From an uncultured Alphaproteobacteria bacterium (lineage in GTDB: Bacteria > Pseudomonadota > Alphaproteobacteria > RF32 > CAG-239): DNA of 57,830 bases. The notes beneath the pieces are model-generated. The model was not told where the DNA came from. It saw only the letters and a program-made list of their open reading frames with translations, and did not search any database. Of the stretch, positions 35,517-44,864 are shown piece after piece. The stretch's first letter is position 1. Each line of letters begins with the position of its first letter. The DNA is taken from positions 1-57,830 of the forward strand of contig CALXWC010000010.1 in the NCBI GenBank assembly GCA_944392265.1. Reading direction: 5' to 3'. Both the position numbers and the translations under genes were made by a program.

Positions 35517-37595
35517 TTATTTATCAATTTCAAAAAGCAAAACGCTCCAAGCCGGAACACTTACCTTTTGATTGCTGCATGTATTAACTTTGGTTAAAAA
35601 CTTGTCTGAACTATCAAGCAAAAGTTTCCAACACATTTTCTTATCTATGTTAGGCAATTGCCAACTCACGTCTTTTGACTGAGCATTTAAGATGCAAAAA
35701 ACATATTTTTTGCCATTATAAACGCTATAGGCCAATGATTTTCTTTTACTGTCTTGCCATTCGGCCGTGGTCATCTCATGACCTGATTCTGTATACCAAG
35801 TGATGTCTTTGATATTTTTGTCATCAACCGGCGCCCCGACAAAAAACTTTTTGCGGTCAAAAATTCCTAATTTCTTTCTTATCTTTATCACTCTTCTGAC
35901 AAACTTGGCCATTTCTCTGTCTATGCGGTTAATACCTTCCCAGTTTATCCAGGTAATGGCATTATCCTGACAATAAGGATTATTATTACCCATGTTGGTA
36001 TGGCAAAGTTCATCTCCGGCCAATATCATCGGTGTGCCGAAAGAAAGCAATAAGGTTGAGAGCATAGCCTTCATTCTGTTAACGCGATTATCTATAATAA
36101 GCGCATCATCGGTTTCACCTTCAACACCTGAATTCCAACTCCAGTTGCTGTCTGAACCGTCACGGTTATTTTCATTATTGGCAAGATTGTGCTTATGATT
36201 ATATCTGACCAAATCTCTTAAAGAAAAACCATCATGCGCCGTAATGAAGTTAACACTACTCCAAATGTTGCGCCCCGTATGATTAAAAGCATCACTCGAA
36301 CCGGCTACACGGCTGGCCAAGGCCGCAACCTGACCTTCATCTCCTTTCCAAAAACGACGCGCCACATCTCTGAACTTGTCATTCCATTCAGCCCAACCAG
36401 ACATAAAGGCGCCAACCTGATATCCGCCATAACCAATATCCCATGGTTCGGCAATCAACTTGGCTTTATTTAATACCGGATCTTGTTTCATGGCATATAA
36501 AAATCCGCATTCTTGTTTGAACTCGGTATTAACGCGACATAAGGTTGTTGCCAAATCAAACCTAAAGCCATCCACATGCATTTCTTCATACCAATAACGA
36601 AGAGAATCCATAACCAATTTTAATACATATGGGTTTTGCAAATTAAATGATGCGCCGCAACCGGTGGAATCATAATAGTATCTTTTATTTTCTTTGCTCA
36701 AACAATAATAGCTTGCATTATCAATACCGCGATAACAAATTGTCGGCCCTAACTGATTGCCTTCTCCCGTATGGTTGTAGACAACATCTAAAAAGACCTC
36801 TATTCCTTGTTTGTGCAGAGCCTTTATTGTATCTTTAATCTCAGATAATTTATGGCTTGCCGAATATCTTTGTTCGGGGGCAAAAAAGCTAAAGCTCTCA
36901 TAGCCCCAATAATTATCTTTAATAAAACCTTTTTTGTGACGATTACCAAAAAACGCATGTATCGGCAAAAACTCTACCGCAGTTATGCCAAGCCACTTCA
37001 AGTATCTTAAAACAGACTTAGAGGCAAAACCGGCAAATCTTCCTCTTTTGCTGTCTGCGACTTTGGGATGAAGCTTGGTATAGCCTCTTAAATGGGTTTC
37101 ATAAACAATTGTTTCTTCAAACTTATGATTTGGGCGCACATCATCGCTCCAATCATAATCATCGGCAACCACAACCGACTTTGGCACATATGGGGCGCTA
37201 TCAAGCGTGCTGAAAGACATATCTCTTTCCGGACTATCAACGTCATAACCAAATAACGCCTTGTGCCAGATTAGTTTTCCGACCAGCTTTTTGCCGTATG
37301 GGTCAATCAATAATTTATTGGGATTAAACCTATGGCCTTCTTCCGGCTTGTATGGACCATATACCCTATATCCGTAAACTTGTTCGGGTTTTAAGTTCGG
37401 AATATAGATATGCCAAATGTTGTTATCACTTTCTGTGATTTCATATCTGGCAGTTTCATTAATGCCGGTTTCATCAAAAAGACAAAGCTCAACTTTTTGC
37501 GCATTGATAGAAAACAGCGCAAAATTTACTCCCTTCCCGTCATATGTTGACCCTAACGGATATGGGTAACCTTCTTGAGCTTTTTCTTTTGGCAT
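35517..37595 (-). CDS. glgX: Glycogen debranching enzyme GlgX (GH13 isoamylase type)
   Basis: A 692-residue GH13 enzyme that hydrolyses alpha-1,6 branches of trimmed glycogen. The N-terminal CBM48 domain (about 10-110; GKGVNFALFSINAQKVELCLFD) leads into the barrel. The active site shows VDGFRFDLATTL (nucleophile Asp), KLIAEPWDIG (acid/base Glu) and FITAHDGFSLRDLVRYNHKHN. AGDELCHTNMGNNNPYCQDN is typical of this subfamily. It lies 5 bases after glgB and 14 bases before malQ, so it is co-transcribed. No glgC, glgA or glgP lies in the window. Confidence 0.95.
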   Translation of the reverse strand: MPKEKAQEGYPYPLGSTYDGKGVNFALFSINAQKVELCLFDETGINETARYEITESDNNIWHIYIPNLKPEQVYGYRVYGPYKPEEGHRFNPNKLLIDPYGKKLVGKLIWHKALFGYDVDSPERDMSFSTLDSAPYVPKSVVVADDYDWSDDVRPNHKFEETIVYETHLRGYTKLHPKVADSKRGRFAGFASKSVLRYLKWLGITAVEFLPIHAFFGNRHKKGFIKDNYWGYESFSFFAPEQRYSASHKLSEIKDTIKALHKQGIEVFLDVVYNHTGEGNQLGPTICYRGIDNASYYCLSKENKRYYYDSTGCGASFNLQNPYVLKLVMDSLRYWYEEMHVDGFRFDLATTLCRVNTEFKQECGFLYAMKQDPVLNKAKLIAEPWDIGYGGYQVGAFMSGWAEWNDKFRDVARRFWKGDEGQVAALASRVAGSSDAFNHTGRNIWSSVNFITAHDGFSLRDLVRYNHKHNLANNENNRDGSDSNWSWNSGVEGETDDALIIDNRVNRMKAMLSTLLLSFGTPMILAGDELCHTNMGNNNPYCQDNAITWINWEGINRIDREMAKFVRRVIKIRKKLGIFDRKKFFVGAPVDDKNIKDITWYTESGHEMTTAEWQDSKRKSLAYSVYNGKKYVFCILNAQSKDVSWQLPNIDKKMCWKLLLDSSDKFLTKVNTCSNQKVSVPAWSVLLFEIDK

Positions 37596-37600
37596 TGTTC

Positions 37601-39805
37601 TTATTCCTTACGAATAGGTTTTAAGACTATTGTAGACAATGGCGGCAAGGTTAATTCAATTGAATATGGCTTGCAGTTCCAATCTTGAGTTTGTGCATTA
37701 ATCAAACCCTCATTTTTAACACCGCTTCCCCAATAGTTCGGATCATCACTGTTAAATATTTCTTGATATTGGCATAACTCATTTACACCCAAACGATAGT
37801 TGTGTCTGACAACCGGTGTAAAGTTGGTAATAACAACCATATAATCTCTTGGGTCATGCGCTTTTCTGATATAAGCAATAACACTGTCATCAGCGTTGCT
37901 ATGGTCAATCCACTCAAATCCGCGATAGTCAAAATCTTCTTCATAAAAAGCAGGATTGCCTTTATACATCAGGTTCAAATCTCTGATGCAGTTTTGCATA
38001 CCTTTATACATCGGGTATTCTAGCAAGTGCCAACGCAAACTTTCTTCGGCATTCCATTCCCAATCTTGTCCAAACTCACAACCCATGAATAAAAGTTTTT
38101 TACCGGGGTGTGTGTACATAAAGCCATAATAAGCTCTTAAGTTTGCAAATTTTTGCCATTCATCGCCCGGCATTTTTGACAACATTGAACCTTTGCCATG
38201 CACAACCTCATCATGAGAAATCGGCAAAATAAAGTTTTCATTAAAAGCATAGAGCAAACCAAAAGTCAGCATACCGTGGTGATATTTTCTGTGAATAGGT
38301 TCATGACTGATATAGCGCAAGGTATCATTCATCCAACCCATATTCCATTTGTAACCAAAGCCCAAACCGCCCATTGATGTCGGACGAGAAACCATCGGCC
38401 ATGCAGTAGACTCTTCTGCAATGGTAACGGCTCCTTTGGTTTGAGAATATGCCAGCTCATTCATCTTGCGTAAAAATGAAATGGCTTCCAAGTTTTCGTT
38501 ACCGCCATAAATATTGGGAATCCATTCCCCGTTCTTTCTGGAATAATCCAAATAAAGCATTGAAGCTACGGCATCAACGCGCAAGCCGTCTATATGATAT
38601 TCTTTTAACCAATATAAGGCGCTTGCACATAAAAAGTTGCAAACTTCGGTACGGCCGTAGTTATAAATTTTTGTGCCCCAATCGGTGTGTTCACCTTTTC
38701 TTGGGTCTGCATGCTCATACAAATGTGTTCCATCAAATTCAACCAAACCATGACCATCTTTCGGAAAGTGCGCCGGAACCCAGTCCATAATCACACTAAT
38801 ACCGGCTTGGTGAAATGTGTCTATCATATATCTGAAATCATCCGGTGTGCCGAATCTGGATGTGGGCGCAAACATACCTGTTACTTGGTATCCCCAGGAT
38901 GCATCTAACGGGTGTTCCGTTAACGGCAAAAATTCAACATGTGTAAAGCCCATGTTGCTTACATACGGAACCAATCTGTCAGCCAATTCACGATAGGTTA
39001 AAAACTCAGAACCGTTTTCTCCTTTACGACGCCATGAACCTAAATGCACCTCATAAATTGACATTGGTTTATCAAAACTATTGTGCACTTCTCTATATTG
39101 CATCCAATCTTCATCATTCCATTGATATTTATTAATATCATAAACAATTGATGCCGTGCACGGTCTGACTTCAGAATAGAATCCAACCGGATCTGACTTG
39201 GTTAAAATATAATTTTCTTGAGTTTTGATTTCATATTTATAAACTTCACCTTCTTGCAATTCAGGTACAAAAATATCCCACACACCACAGCTGATATGCT
39301 TGCGCATTACATGGGTGCGACCGTCCCAATTATTGAAGTTTCCGACAACACTTACTCTTTTGGCATTTGGTGCCCAAACGGCAAAGCTTACACCTTTAAC
39401 ACCATTAATCGTGTTAACATGTGCACCTAATTTTTTATACATATCCAGATGGTTACCTTCTGCTAAAAGGTAAATATCAATATCACCTAATATGGATGGG
39501 AAAGCGTATGTGTCATGAATTTCATAAAACTCATGTTTGTCATTTTCGATTTTGAATTTGTAATTGAAATTTTCTCTTGGACCGAGATTAATTTGGAAGA
39601 ATCCACGTTCATCAAGCTTGGTTAAATAACCGAGGGAATTATTATTTTCATCTATCAGTTCTACGGATACGGCATGTGGTTGATAGGTTCTAATAAACAC
39701 TTCTTTTGAGCCTTTATCCTTGTGTATTCCCAACACAGAAAAAGGATTGCCGTGATCTCCATCGATGATGGCGTTCATTTCTTCTTTTGATAATAAATTT
39801 TCCAT
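37601..39805 (-). CDS. glgB: 1,4-alpha-glucan branching enzyme
   Basis: About 734 residues from ATG 39805, preceded by AGGAG at 7 bases. The frame is open to 39880, but that start has no ribosome-binding site and precedes the family N-terminus. GlgB cuts alpha-1,4 chains and rejoins them as alpha-1,6 branches. Two N-terminal beta domains (N1 and CBM48, to about 220) are followed by the GH13 barrel. VDGLRVDAV...YLDYSR (nucleophile Asp), VTIAEESTAWP (Glu) and LPISHDEVVHGKGSM (His-Asp) are all present. FLGCEFGQ reads FMGCEFGQDWEWN. First gene of the glycogen operon. Confidence 0.96.
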   Translation of the reverse strand: MENLLSKEEMNAIIDGDHGNPFSVLGIHKDKGSKEVFIRTYQPHAVSVELIDENNNSLGYLTKLDERGFFQINLGPRENFNYKFKIENDKHEFYEIHDTYAFPSILGDIDIYLLAEGNHLDMYKKLGAHVNTINGVKGVSFAVWAPNAKRVSVVGNFNNWDGRTHVMRKHISCGVWDIFVPELQEGEVYKYEIKTQENYILTKSDPVGFYSEVRPCTASIVYDINKYQWNDEDWMQYREVHNSFDKPMSIYEVHLGSWRRKGENGSEFLTYRELADRLVPYVSNMGFTHVEFLPLTEHPLDASWGYQVTGMFAPTSRFGTPDDFRYMIDTFHQAGISVIMDWVPAHFPKDGHGLVEFDGTHLYEHADPRKGEHTDWGTKIYNYGRTEVCNFLCASALYWLKEYHIDGLRVDAVASMLYLDYSRKNGEWIPNIYGGNENLEAISFLRKMNELAYSQTKGAVTIAEESTAWPMVSRPTSMGGLGFGYKWNMGWMNDTLRYISHEPIHRKYHHGMLTFGLLYAFNENFILPISHDEVVHGKGSMLSKMPGDEWQKFANLRAYYGFMYTHPGKKLLFMGCEFGQDWEWNAEESLRWHLLEYPMYKGMQNCIRDLNLMYKGNPAFYEEDFDYRGFEWIDHSNADDSVIAYIRKAHDPRDYMVVITNFTPVVRHNYRLGVNELCQYQEIFNSDDPNYWGSGVKNEGLINAQTQDWNCKPYSIELTLPPLSTIVLKPIRKE

Positions 39806-39940
39806 AAATATACTCCTAAGTTCAGCCCAAGAACTAAATTTTTTCTGATGATAATTTATAGGATATAATCTTAATTGCAAGCAAATATACCTTTTTATAA
39901 CTTTTATTTTATAAACATTTATTTTTTCTACAATTTATTA

Positions 39941-39968
39941 TTGACGTTATTTTTTTTCAAGTTATAGT
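39941..39968 (+). promoter_or_regulatory. Promoter of the DUF2934 gene
   Basis: TTGACG (39941-39946), a 16-base spacer and TATAGT (39963-39968); the start codon is 42 bases downstream. The rest of the 204-base gap to glgB (39806-40009) is AT-rich, with no ORF and no other clear signal. Confidence 0.6.
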
Positions 39969-40009
39969 AATAAGTGTTTTAGAACATTTTAATTTTGGAG
40001 TTTATTATC

Positions 40010-40243
40010 ATGAAAAATAATGAAGATGCAATCCGCATCGCAGCTTATTACAATTGGCAAAACGCCGGTTGCCCGAATGGTCAAGATGAATATTTCTGGG
40101 CTATGGCTGTTGAACAACTTTCTAACTGCTCAAAAGCTAATTGCAATAAAACTGCTACTGTGAAAAAAGCTGCTACAAAAACTACAAGCAAAGCTAAATC
40201 TGCTGCTTGCAAAAATACAGCTTCTGCAAAAAAATCTAAATAG
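40010..40243 (+). CDS. DUF2934 protein with basic Lys/Ala/Thr tail
   Basis: A 77-residue protein from ATG 40010 (GGAG upstream). An in-frame start at 39995 has no ribosome-binding site. Residues 3-35 (AIRIAAYYNWQNAGCPNGQDEYFW and the helix after it) match the DUF2934 motif: IRxxAYxxWxxxGxPxGxDxxxW. The last 35 residues are Lys/Ala/Thr/Ser with two Cys (KKAATKTTSKAKSAAC), a histone-H1-like tail likely to bind nucleic acid or other polyanions. It is divergent from glgB and may be regulated with the glycogen genes, but its function is unknown. It has a strong promoter and terminator, so it may be abundant. Confidence 0.8.
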   Translation: MKNNEDAIRIAAYYNWQNAGCPNGQDEYFWAMAVEQLSNCSKANCNKTATVKKAATKTTSKAKSAACKNTASAKKSK

Positions 40244-40261
40244 TTTTTTGCTATTTTTTTC

Positions 40262-40297
40262 AAAAAAAAGCTCTTGTTTTTTACAAGAGTTTTTTTA
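40262..40297. terminator. Bidirectional terminator after the DUF2934 gene
   Basis: CTCTTGT (40271-40277) and ACAAGAG (40283-40289) with flanking A8 and T7 runs, between convergent genes. Confidence 0.85.
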
Positions 40298-41611
40298 TGT
40301 CCTGACTGCCGAAATTAAATACCCTTTCACGTCTTCTTGCCCCTCTTTTCTTAAGAAACAAAATTCCTCTTTTTCAACAGCGAATCCAACTTTTTTTAAC
40401 AAACCTTCTACATAAGATAAACCATGCTTGAAACGCCCCGACGGATGCAATAAATACGGAGCATCATTTTCCTGATTTGCCGTGATGCTGAAAATCAATC
40501 TACCTTGTTTTTTTAAGGCTTGTGATAAAGCTAAAAAAAGCGAATCCAAATCTCCGAAATATGTAAAAACATCGGCAGAAACAATCAGGTCATATTTATG
40601 ATTTTGCTTTTGGCAAAAAGAGATTAAATCTTCACAAAACAAATGATGATAAAAATTTTTTTCTTTAGCTTTTGCCAACATTTTTTCAGATAAATCAACA
40701 CCATCCAATGACCAAAATCTGGCATATGGGTGCAAATATTTTCCGCATAATCCGGTGCCGCATCCGGCATCTAAAATCTTTAACTTGCTTTTTTCTTTCT
40801 GATAAATTTCTTCTAAAAACTTACCGATTAATTCCGGTGTCTTATATTCTAAATCTTGCAACACTTTTTCAAAATCTGAGGCAAAAATATCAAATATATT
40901 TTTTACATATTCTGCTGAGGCACGCTTAACATCCCCTCCTGATAAAAGAGATTTGCCCATATGCTCCACAATCTTATTTTCTCCATATTTTTCCAACCAT
41001 TTTGAAACATAAGTCTTAATCTCAGATGTATTTTTTTCTAAACCGATTTCATATAACATATAACCAAAATTAATATGCTGATTTTCATCTCCAAAAGATT
41101 TTTCTATTGCTTGCCAACCGTGTTCCAATGCTTGAGAAAACTTTTGTTCATGTTGATAGCATTGGCTTAAATAATTATATATCCAAGCATCTTGAGTATT
41201 TATACTTAGCGCATGCTCTAAATAGGGAATAGCGTCTTGATACTTTTCTTCCCCCAACAAAGCCGAACCAATAATATTCAGAGCTGTAAAATTAGTATCA
41301 TCTTTTTGCAAAACATCTTTGGCATAAATAATCGCATCCGCATATTTTCCTTGTTCTAAAAATACGTTTGCTATATTTATTTTAACGGAAAGCAACTCGG
41401 GTTTTATTGTTTCTGCTTGCTGATAATATACTAAAGCCTCGTCATATTTTTTTTCTATAAAAAGGATATTACCCATATTAATAAGCATGGTCTCATTTTG
41501 AGGATTTTTTTGCAAAATTTGCTGGGTAATTTTTTTTGATTTTTGATACTCTTGTTTTTGATATAAATCTAAACTTAAGTTGGTTTGACTGGCTTCTGAT
41601 TGCTTTAACAT
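40295..41611 (-). CDS. TPR-repeat protein with C-terminal SAM-dependent methyltransferase
   Basis: A 438-residue protein. Residues about 10-215 are five to six tetratricopeptide repeats (ETMLINMGNILFIEKKYDEAL and similar). From about 275 a class I methyltransferase follows, with the SAM-binding motif LDAGCGTGLCG near 282, then VDLSEKMLAKAKEK and DLIVSADVFTYFGDL. The TPR part probably binds a protein partner, and the substrate is unknown. Proteins of this arrangement are common in Alphaproteobacteria. GAGAATAAA precedes the ATG. Single gene on the minus strand, divergent from the MATE gene. Confidence 0.85.
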   Translation of the reverse strand: MLKQSEASQTNLSLDLYQKQEYQKSKKITQQILQKNPQNETMLINMGNILFIEKKYDEALVYYQQAETIKPELLSVKINIANVFLEQGKYADAIIYAKDVLQKDDTNFTALNIIGSALLGEEKYQDAIPYLEHALSINTQDAWIYNYLSQCYQHEQKFSQALEHGWQAIEKSFGDENQHINFGYMLYEIGLEKNTSEIKTYVSKWLEKYGENKIVEHMGKSLLSGGDVKRASAEYVKNIFDIFASDFEKVLQDLEYKTPELIGKFLEEIYQKEKSKLKILDAGCGTGLCGKYLHPYARFWSLDGVDLSEKMLAKAKEKNFYHHLFCEDLISFCQKQNHKYDLIVSADVFTYFGDLDSLFLALSQALKKQGRLIFSITANQENDAPYLLHPSGRFKHGLSYVEGLLKKVGFAVEKEEFCFLRKEGQEDVKGYLISAVRT

Positions 41612-41738
41612 TTTATTCTCTTTTAGTTTTTTATCAGTATAAAAAAAACTACCAAATAATCAAGCTTCTTATGAAATTTGACAATTGCTCTTTGCCATGG
41701 TAGCTTTGATGTGTTTTCTAATAAATTTCGTGTGTTTT

Positions 41739-43058
41739 ATGACTTATAATTACAAAAAGATTTGGCAAATTGCTTGTCCTATTTTGACAGGTATGATTAT
41801 TCAACAACTTATCGGTCTCACTGATACAGCCTTTTTGGGCAGGGTCGGGAAAATTGAGCTTGGCGCATCTGCCATTGCAGGTGTTTTTTATGTGATGATT
41901 TTTATGCTTGCGCAAGGGTTTGCAACGGGAGCGCAAATTTTAATTTCTCAGCACAACGGAGAAAAACGTTTCAGACGCATTGGGCAAATATTTTATCAAG
42001 GATTATTTTTCCTTTTTATATGCGCTCTTATCATCATTTTGGGAATCCATTTTTATGCCCAAATATTATTGCCGTATTTATTCTCATCACCATTGGTTTT
42101 ACAAGCCTCTTTAGATTATTTGTTGCCCAGATCATATGGTTTTATTTTCTCTTTTGCGCTTGTGATGTTTCGCGCCTTTTACATTGGCACAACCGACACC
42201 AAAGTATTATCTCTTAATGCTTATGTTATGCTTGTCTTTAACGTGATTTTAGATTACTTGCTTATTTTTGGAAAATGCGGTTTTCCCAAACTTGGCATTG
42301 GTGGTGCGGCTATAGCCTCGGTTATTGCCGAAGCGGCGTCTGTTGTTTTTTTCATTATTTATACATATCTTAAAACACATTATAAAAAATATGGCTTAGA
42401 CATCCCTTATTTCAGAAACCTTAAAACACTCAACAAGGTTTTGAGAATCTCTATTTGGACGATTTTGCAAAGTGTGATTTCTTTTTCCACTTGGTTATTC
42501 TTCATGCTTGCCGTTGAACATATTGGTGAAAACGAATTGGCAATTTCTAATATTTTACGCAGCGTCAGCGCCCTGCCCTTTATGATTATAAACGCCTTAC
42601 TCGGAACGGCTAATGCCATCACCGGAAACCTATATGGCGCAGGATACATCAAACAAATAAAAAACATTGCTATCCGAATCATGGTTCTTGGTTATGTGGG
42701 TGGAATTATTGCAACCATAATTTTAATCATCTCTCCGTTTTGGGTGATGCGAATTTATACGGATGACACCTCTTTAATTAAGCTAGCGGTTCCGGCATAT
42801 TATGCTTCTATGACGACCTATTTTTCACTTGTTCCAGGATTTGTCCTGCTTGGTGTTATTTTTGGAATCGGTAACACTAAAGCCGCTATGAAATTAGAGC
42901 TGTTGGCACTTGCTGTTTATACTTTCGCAGTTTGGTTTGTGGTAATTTACCTAAAATCTGATATCTCAATTTGCTGGCTCACAGAGCATGCTTATAATCT
43001 CACTCTTTCTCTAGCCAACTATTTTTACATGAAAAAAAATCACTGGTTTAAGGATTAA
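41739..43058 (+). CDS. MATE family efflux transporter
   Basis: About 439 residues with 12 membrane helices in two similar halves, the MATE fold; these proteins export drugs or metabolites using sodium or proton gradients. The start is set at ATG 41739, where MTYNYKKIWQIACPIL begins the usual N-terminus. The frame is open to 41685 with an extra hydrophobic stretch unlike the family. IQQLIGLTDTAFLGRVGK and ATGAQILISQHNGE are the conserved TM1-TM2 segments. The substrate cannot be told. No regulator is adjacent. Confidence 0.9.
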   Translation: MTYNYKKIWQIACPILTGMIIQQLIGLTDTAFLGRVGKIELGASAIAGVFYVMIFMLAQGFATGAQILISQHNGEKRFRRIGQIFYQGLFFLFICALIIILGIHFYAQILLPYLFSSPLVLQASLDYLLPRSYGFIFSFALVMFRAFYIGTTDTKVLSLNAYVMLVFNVILDYLLIFGKCGFPKLGIGGAAIASVIAEAASVVFFIIYTYLKTHYKKYGLDIPYFRNLKTLNKVLRISIWTILQSVISFSTWLFFMLAVEHIGENELAISNILRSVSALPFMIINALLGTANAITGNLYGAGYIKQIKNIAIRIMVLGYVGGIIATIILIISPFWVMRIYTDDTSLIKLAVPAYYASMTTYFSLVPGFVLLGVIFGIGNTKAAMKLELLALAVYTFAVWFVVIYLKSDISICWLTEHAYNLTLSLANYFYMKKNHWFKD

Positions 43059-43101
43059 AAACACATATAAATATTTTTTTTATTTTTTTATAAAAAAACT
43101 A

Positions 43102-43130
43102 TTGACAGACGGGATTTATTATAATATCTA
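43102..43130 (+). promoter_or_regulatory. Promoter of tRNA-Leu
   Basis: TTGACA (43102-43107), a 17-base spacer and TATCTA (43125-43130), about 17 bases before the tRNA 5' end. A better -10 match (TATAAT, 43120-43125) would leave only 12 bases of spacer. Confidence 0.6.
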
Positions 43131-43147
43131 TATCTTCGTTATCGGAT

Positions 43148-43233
43148 GGGGGTATGGCGGAACTGGTAGACGCGCTAGACTCAAAATCTTGTGGCCTCAG
43201 GCCGTGTCAGTTCGAGTCTGACTACCCCTACCA
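43148..43233 (+). tRNA. tRNA-Leu (anticodon CAA)
   Basis: An 86-base class II tRNA with encoded CCA. The acceptor stem GGGGGTA/TACCCCT, anticodon loop CTCAAAA (CAA), long variable arm and T-arm GTCAG-TTCGAGT-CTGAC are all present. The anticodon stem has one T-T mismatch at the second pair. Its own promoter and terminator make it a single-gene unit. Confidence 0.96.
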
Positions 43234-43238
43234 ATATT

Positions 43239-43266
43239 GACCTGCTTTATTGCAGGTCTTTTTTTT
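43239..43266 (+). terminator. Terminator of tRNA-Leu
   Basis: GACCTGC (43239-43245), loop TTTATT, GCAGGTC (43252-43258), then eight T. Confidence 0.9.
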
Positions 43267-43289
43267 CCTGTCTTTCCAATATATACACA

Positions 43290-43326
43290 CTAAAAAAACA
43301 GTCCTATTTAAGGGCTGTTTTTTTTA
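43290..43326 (+). terminator. Second hairpin downstream of tRNA-Leu
   Basis: AACAGTCC (43297-43304) and GGGCTGTT (43312-43319), one G-U pair, with flanking A and T runs. It looks like a spare terminator between the tRNA and the convergent cysS gene. Confidence 0.65.
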
Positions 43327-43429
43327 TTAATTTCCAAACAAAATCTTAGAGCGAAACATTAAGATATCACAGCAACCTCACTTCTTTAATCAAACAAAAT
43401 TCTGATTGCTTTTATTGAATGTGCTTAAA

Positions 43430-43460
43430 GAAAAACCCTGAGGTTTACTCAGGGTTTTAT
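43430..43460 (-). terminator. Terminator of cysS
   Basis: AAAACCCTGAG (43432-43442) and CTCAGGGTTTT (43448-43458) with a 5-base loop, a few bases past the cysS stop. Confidence 0.8.
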
Positions 43461-43462
43461 GC

Positions 43463-44839
43463 TTATATTTTTTTCCAAGTTGTACCGTTTGGACCATCTT
43501 CCAAAATGATGCCCTTTTCTTTAAGCTCGTTACGGATTGCATCTGCCAAAGCCCAATCTTTGTTCTTTTTAGCTTCAGCTCTAGCCTGAATTTTTGCCTC
43601 AATTTCTGAAGCATCATCATCTGTTCCGCCTTTAAACCAGCTTTCGGCATCTTGCCACAACAAGCCTAACAAATAAGCATTGGCCAACAATTGAGATTTG
43701 AATTTGACCATATCTTCTTTGCTTTCAGCTTTATTCAAATTATTTACATTTTCATGCAAATAACTAATAGCCAAAGGTGTATTCAAATCATCTGCCAAGG
43801 CTTCTACTACTCTTGTTTCCGGCTCAAGTTTTTCAACTTCAACATCTTTTACACGCAATAAGGCATTGTAAAATTTATCTAATGTTGCTTTTGCGTTTGA
43901 CAAGCCTTCAAAGGTAAAGTTAAACGGTTGATGATAATGAGAGCTCAAGAACAATAATCTCAAAGCTTCTGCAGGTGCCTTTGCCAAAACATCATCCAAG
44001 ATATAAAAATTACCCAAGGATTTTGACATTTTAACACCGTCTACCATCAACATGCCGGCATGTACCCAATAATGCGCGAAATGTGTTCCTTCAAATGCGC
44101 AGCAAGATTGAGCGCACTCGTTTTCATGGTGTGGGAAAATTAAATCTGAACCACCGCCGTGGATATCAAAATCATTACCCAACAATTTTGAACTCATGGC
44201 AGAGCATTCCAAATGCCAACCCGGACGACCATATCCCCATGGGCTTTCCCAGCCCGGTTCTGTTGGTTCAGATGGTTTCCAAAGCACAAAGTCTGCCGGA
44301 TTTTTCTTATAATCAGCTACTTCTACTCTGGCTCCGGCCAACATCTCTTTCATGCTTCTTCCCGATAAGCAACCATACCCCGGCATAGAATCTACTGAAA
44401 ACAAGACATGTCCTTCAGCCTCATAAGCGTGACCATTGGCTAACAAACGTTTTACCAACTCAATCATATCTGCAATATAATCTGTGGCTCTGGGGCGATA
44501 ATTTGGCTCCAGATTGCCCAGTTTTTTCATATCTTCAATATACCAATTATAGGTTTCTTCGGTGATTTCTCTGATAGGTTTTCCGGTTTCTTTATGCTTG
44601 TTTAAAATCTTGTCATCAACATCTGTAATGTTTGATACATAAGTTACATGATCTGCACCGTATACATAACGGAGCAAACGATATAACACATCATAAGAAA
44701 CCGGAGTTTTACCGTTGCCTAAGTGAGCTTTGTCATAAACCGTGGGTCCACAGACATACATGCGCACATTGTTACAGTCGATTGGAACAAACTTTTCTTT
44801 GCGACGTGTTAAAGTGTTGTGCAAGTATATATCTACCAC
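43463..44839 (-). CDS. cysS: Cysteinyl-tRNA synthetase
   Basis: A 458-residue class I synthetase that charges tRNA-Cys. The HIGH-type motif reads HLGN (39-42, in YDKAHLGNGK). The zinc ligand Cys30 stands in YVCGPTVYDKAH. WHLECSAMSSKLLG and the KMSKSLGNF motif near 271 complete the active site. The C-terminal DALR-like anticodon region follows. The ATG at 44839 has AAGGAG upstream. It is 25 bases after gltX, so both synthetases are probably co-transcribed. Confidence 0.97.
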   Translation of the reverse strand: MVDIYLHNTLTRRKEKFVPIDCNNVRMYVCGPTVYDKAHLGNGKTPVSYDVLYRLLRYVYGADHVTYVSNITDVDDKILNKHKETGKPIREITEETYNWYIEDMKKLGNLEPNYRPRATDYIADMIELVKRLLANGHAYEAEGHVLFSVDSMPGYGCLSGRSMKEMLAGARVEVADYKKNPADFVLWKPSEPTEPGWESPWGYGRPGWHLECSAMSSKLLGNDFDIHGGGSDLIFPHHENECAQSCCAFEGTHFAHYWVHAGMLMVDGVKMSKSLGNFYILDDVLAKAPAEALRLLFLSSHYHQPFNFTFEGLSNAKATLDKFYNALLRVKDVEVEKLEPETRVVEALADDLNTPLAISYLHENVNNLNKAESKEDMVKFKSQLLANAYLLGLLWQDAESWFKGGTDDDASEIEAKIQARAEAKKNKDWALADAIRNELKEKGIILEDGPNGTTWKKI

Positions 44840-44864
44840 GATTTTTCTCCTTATATTTATATTA

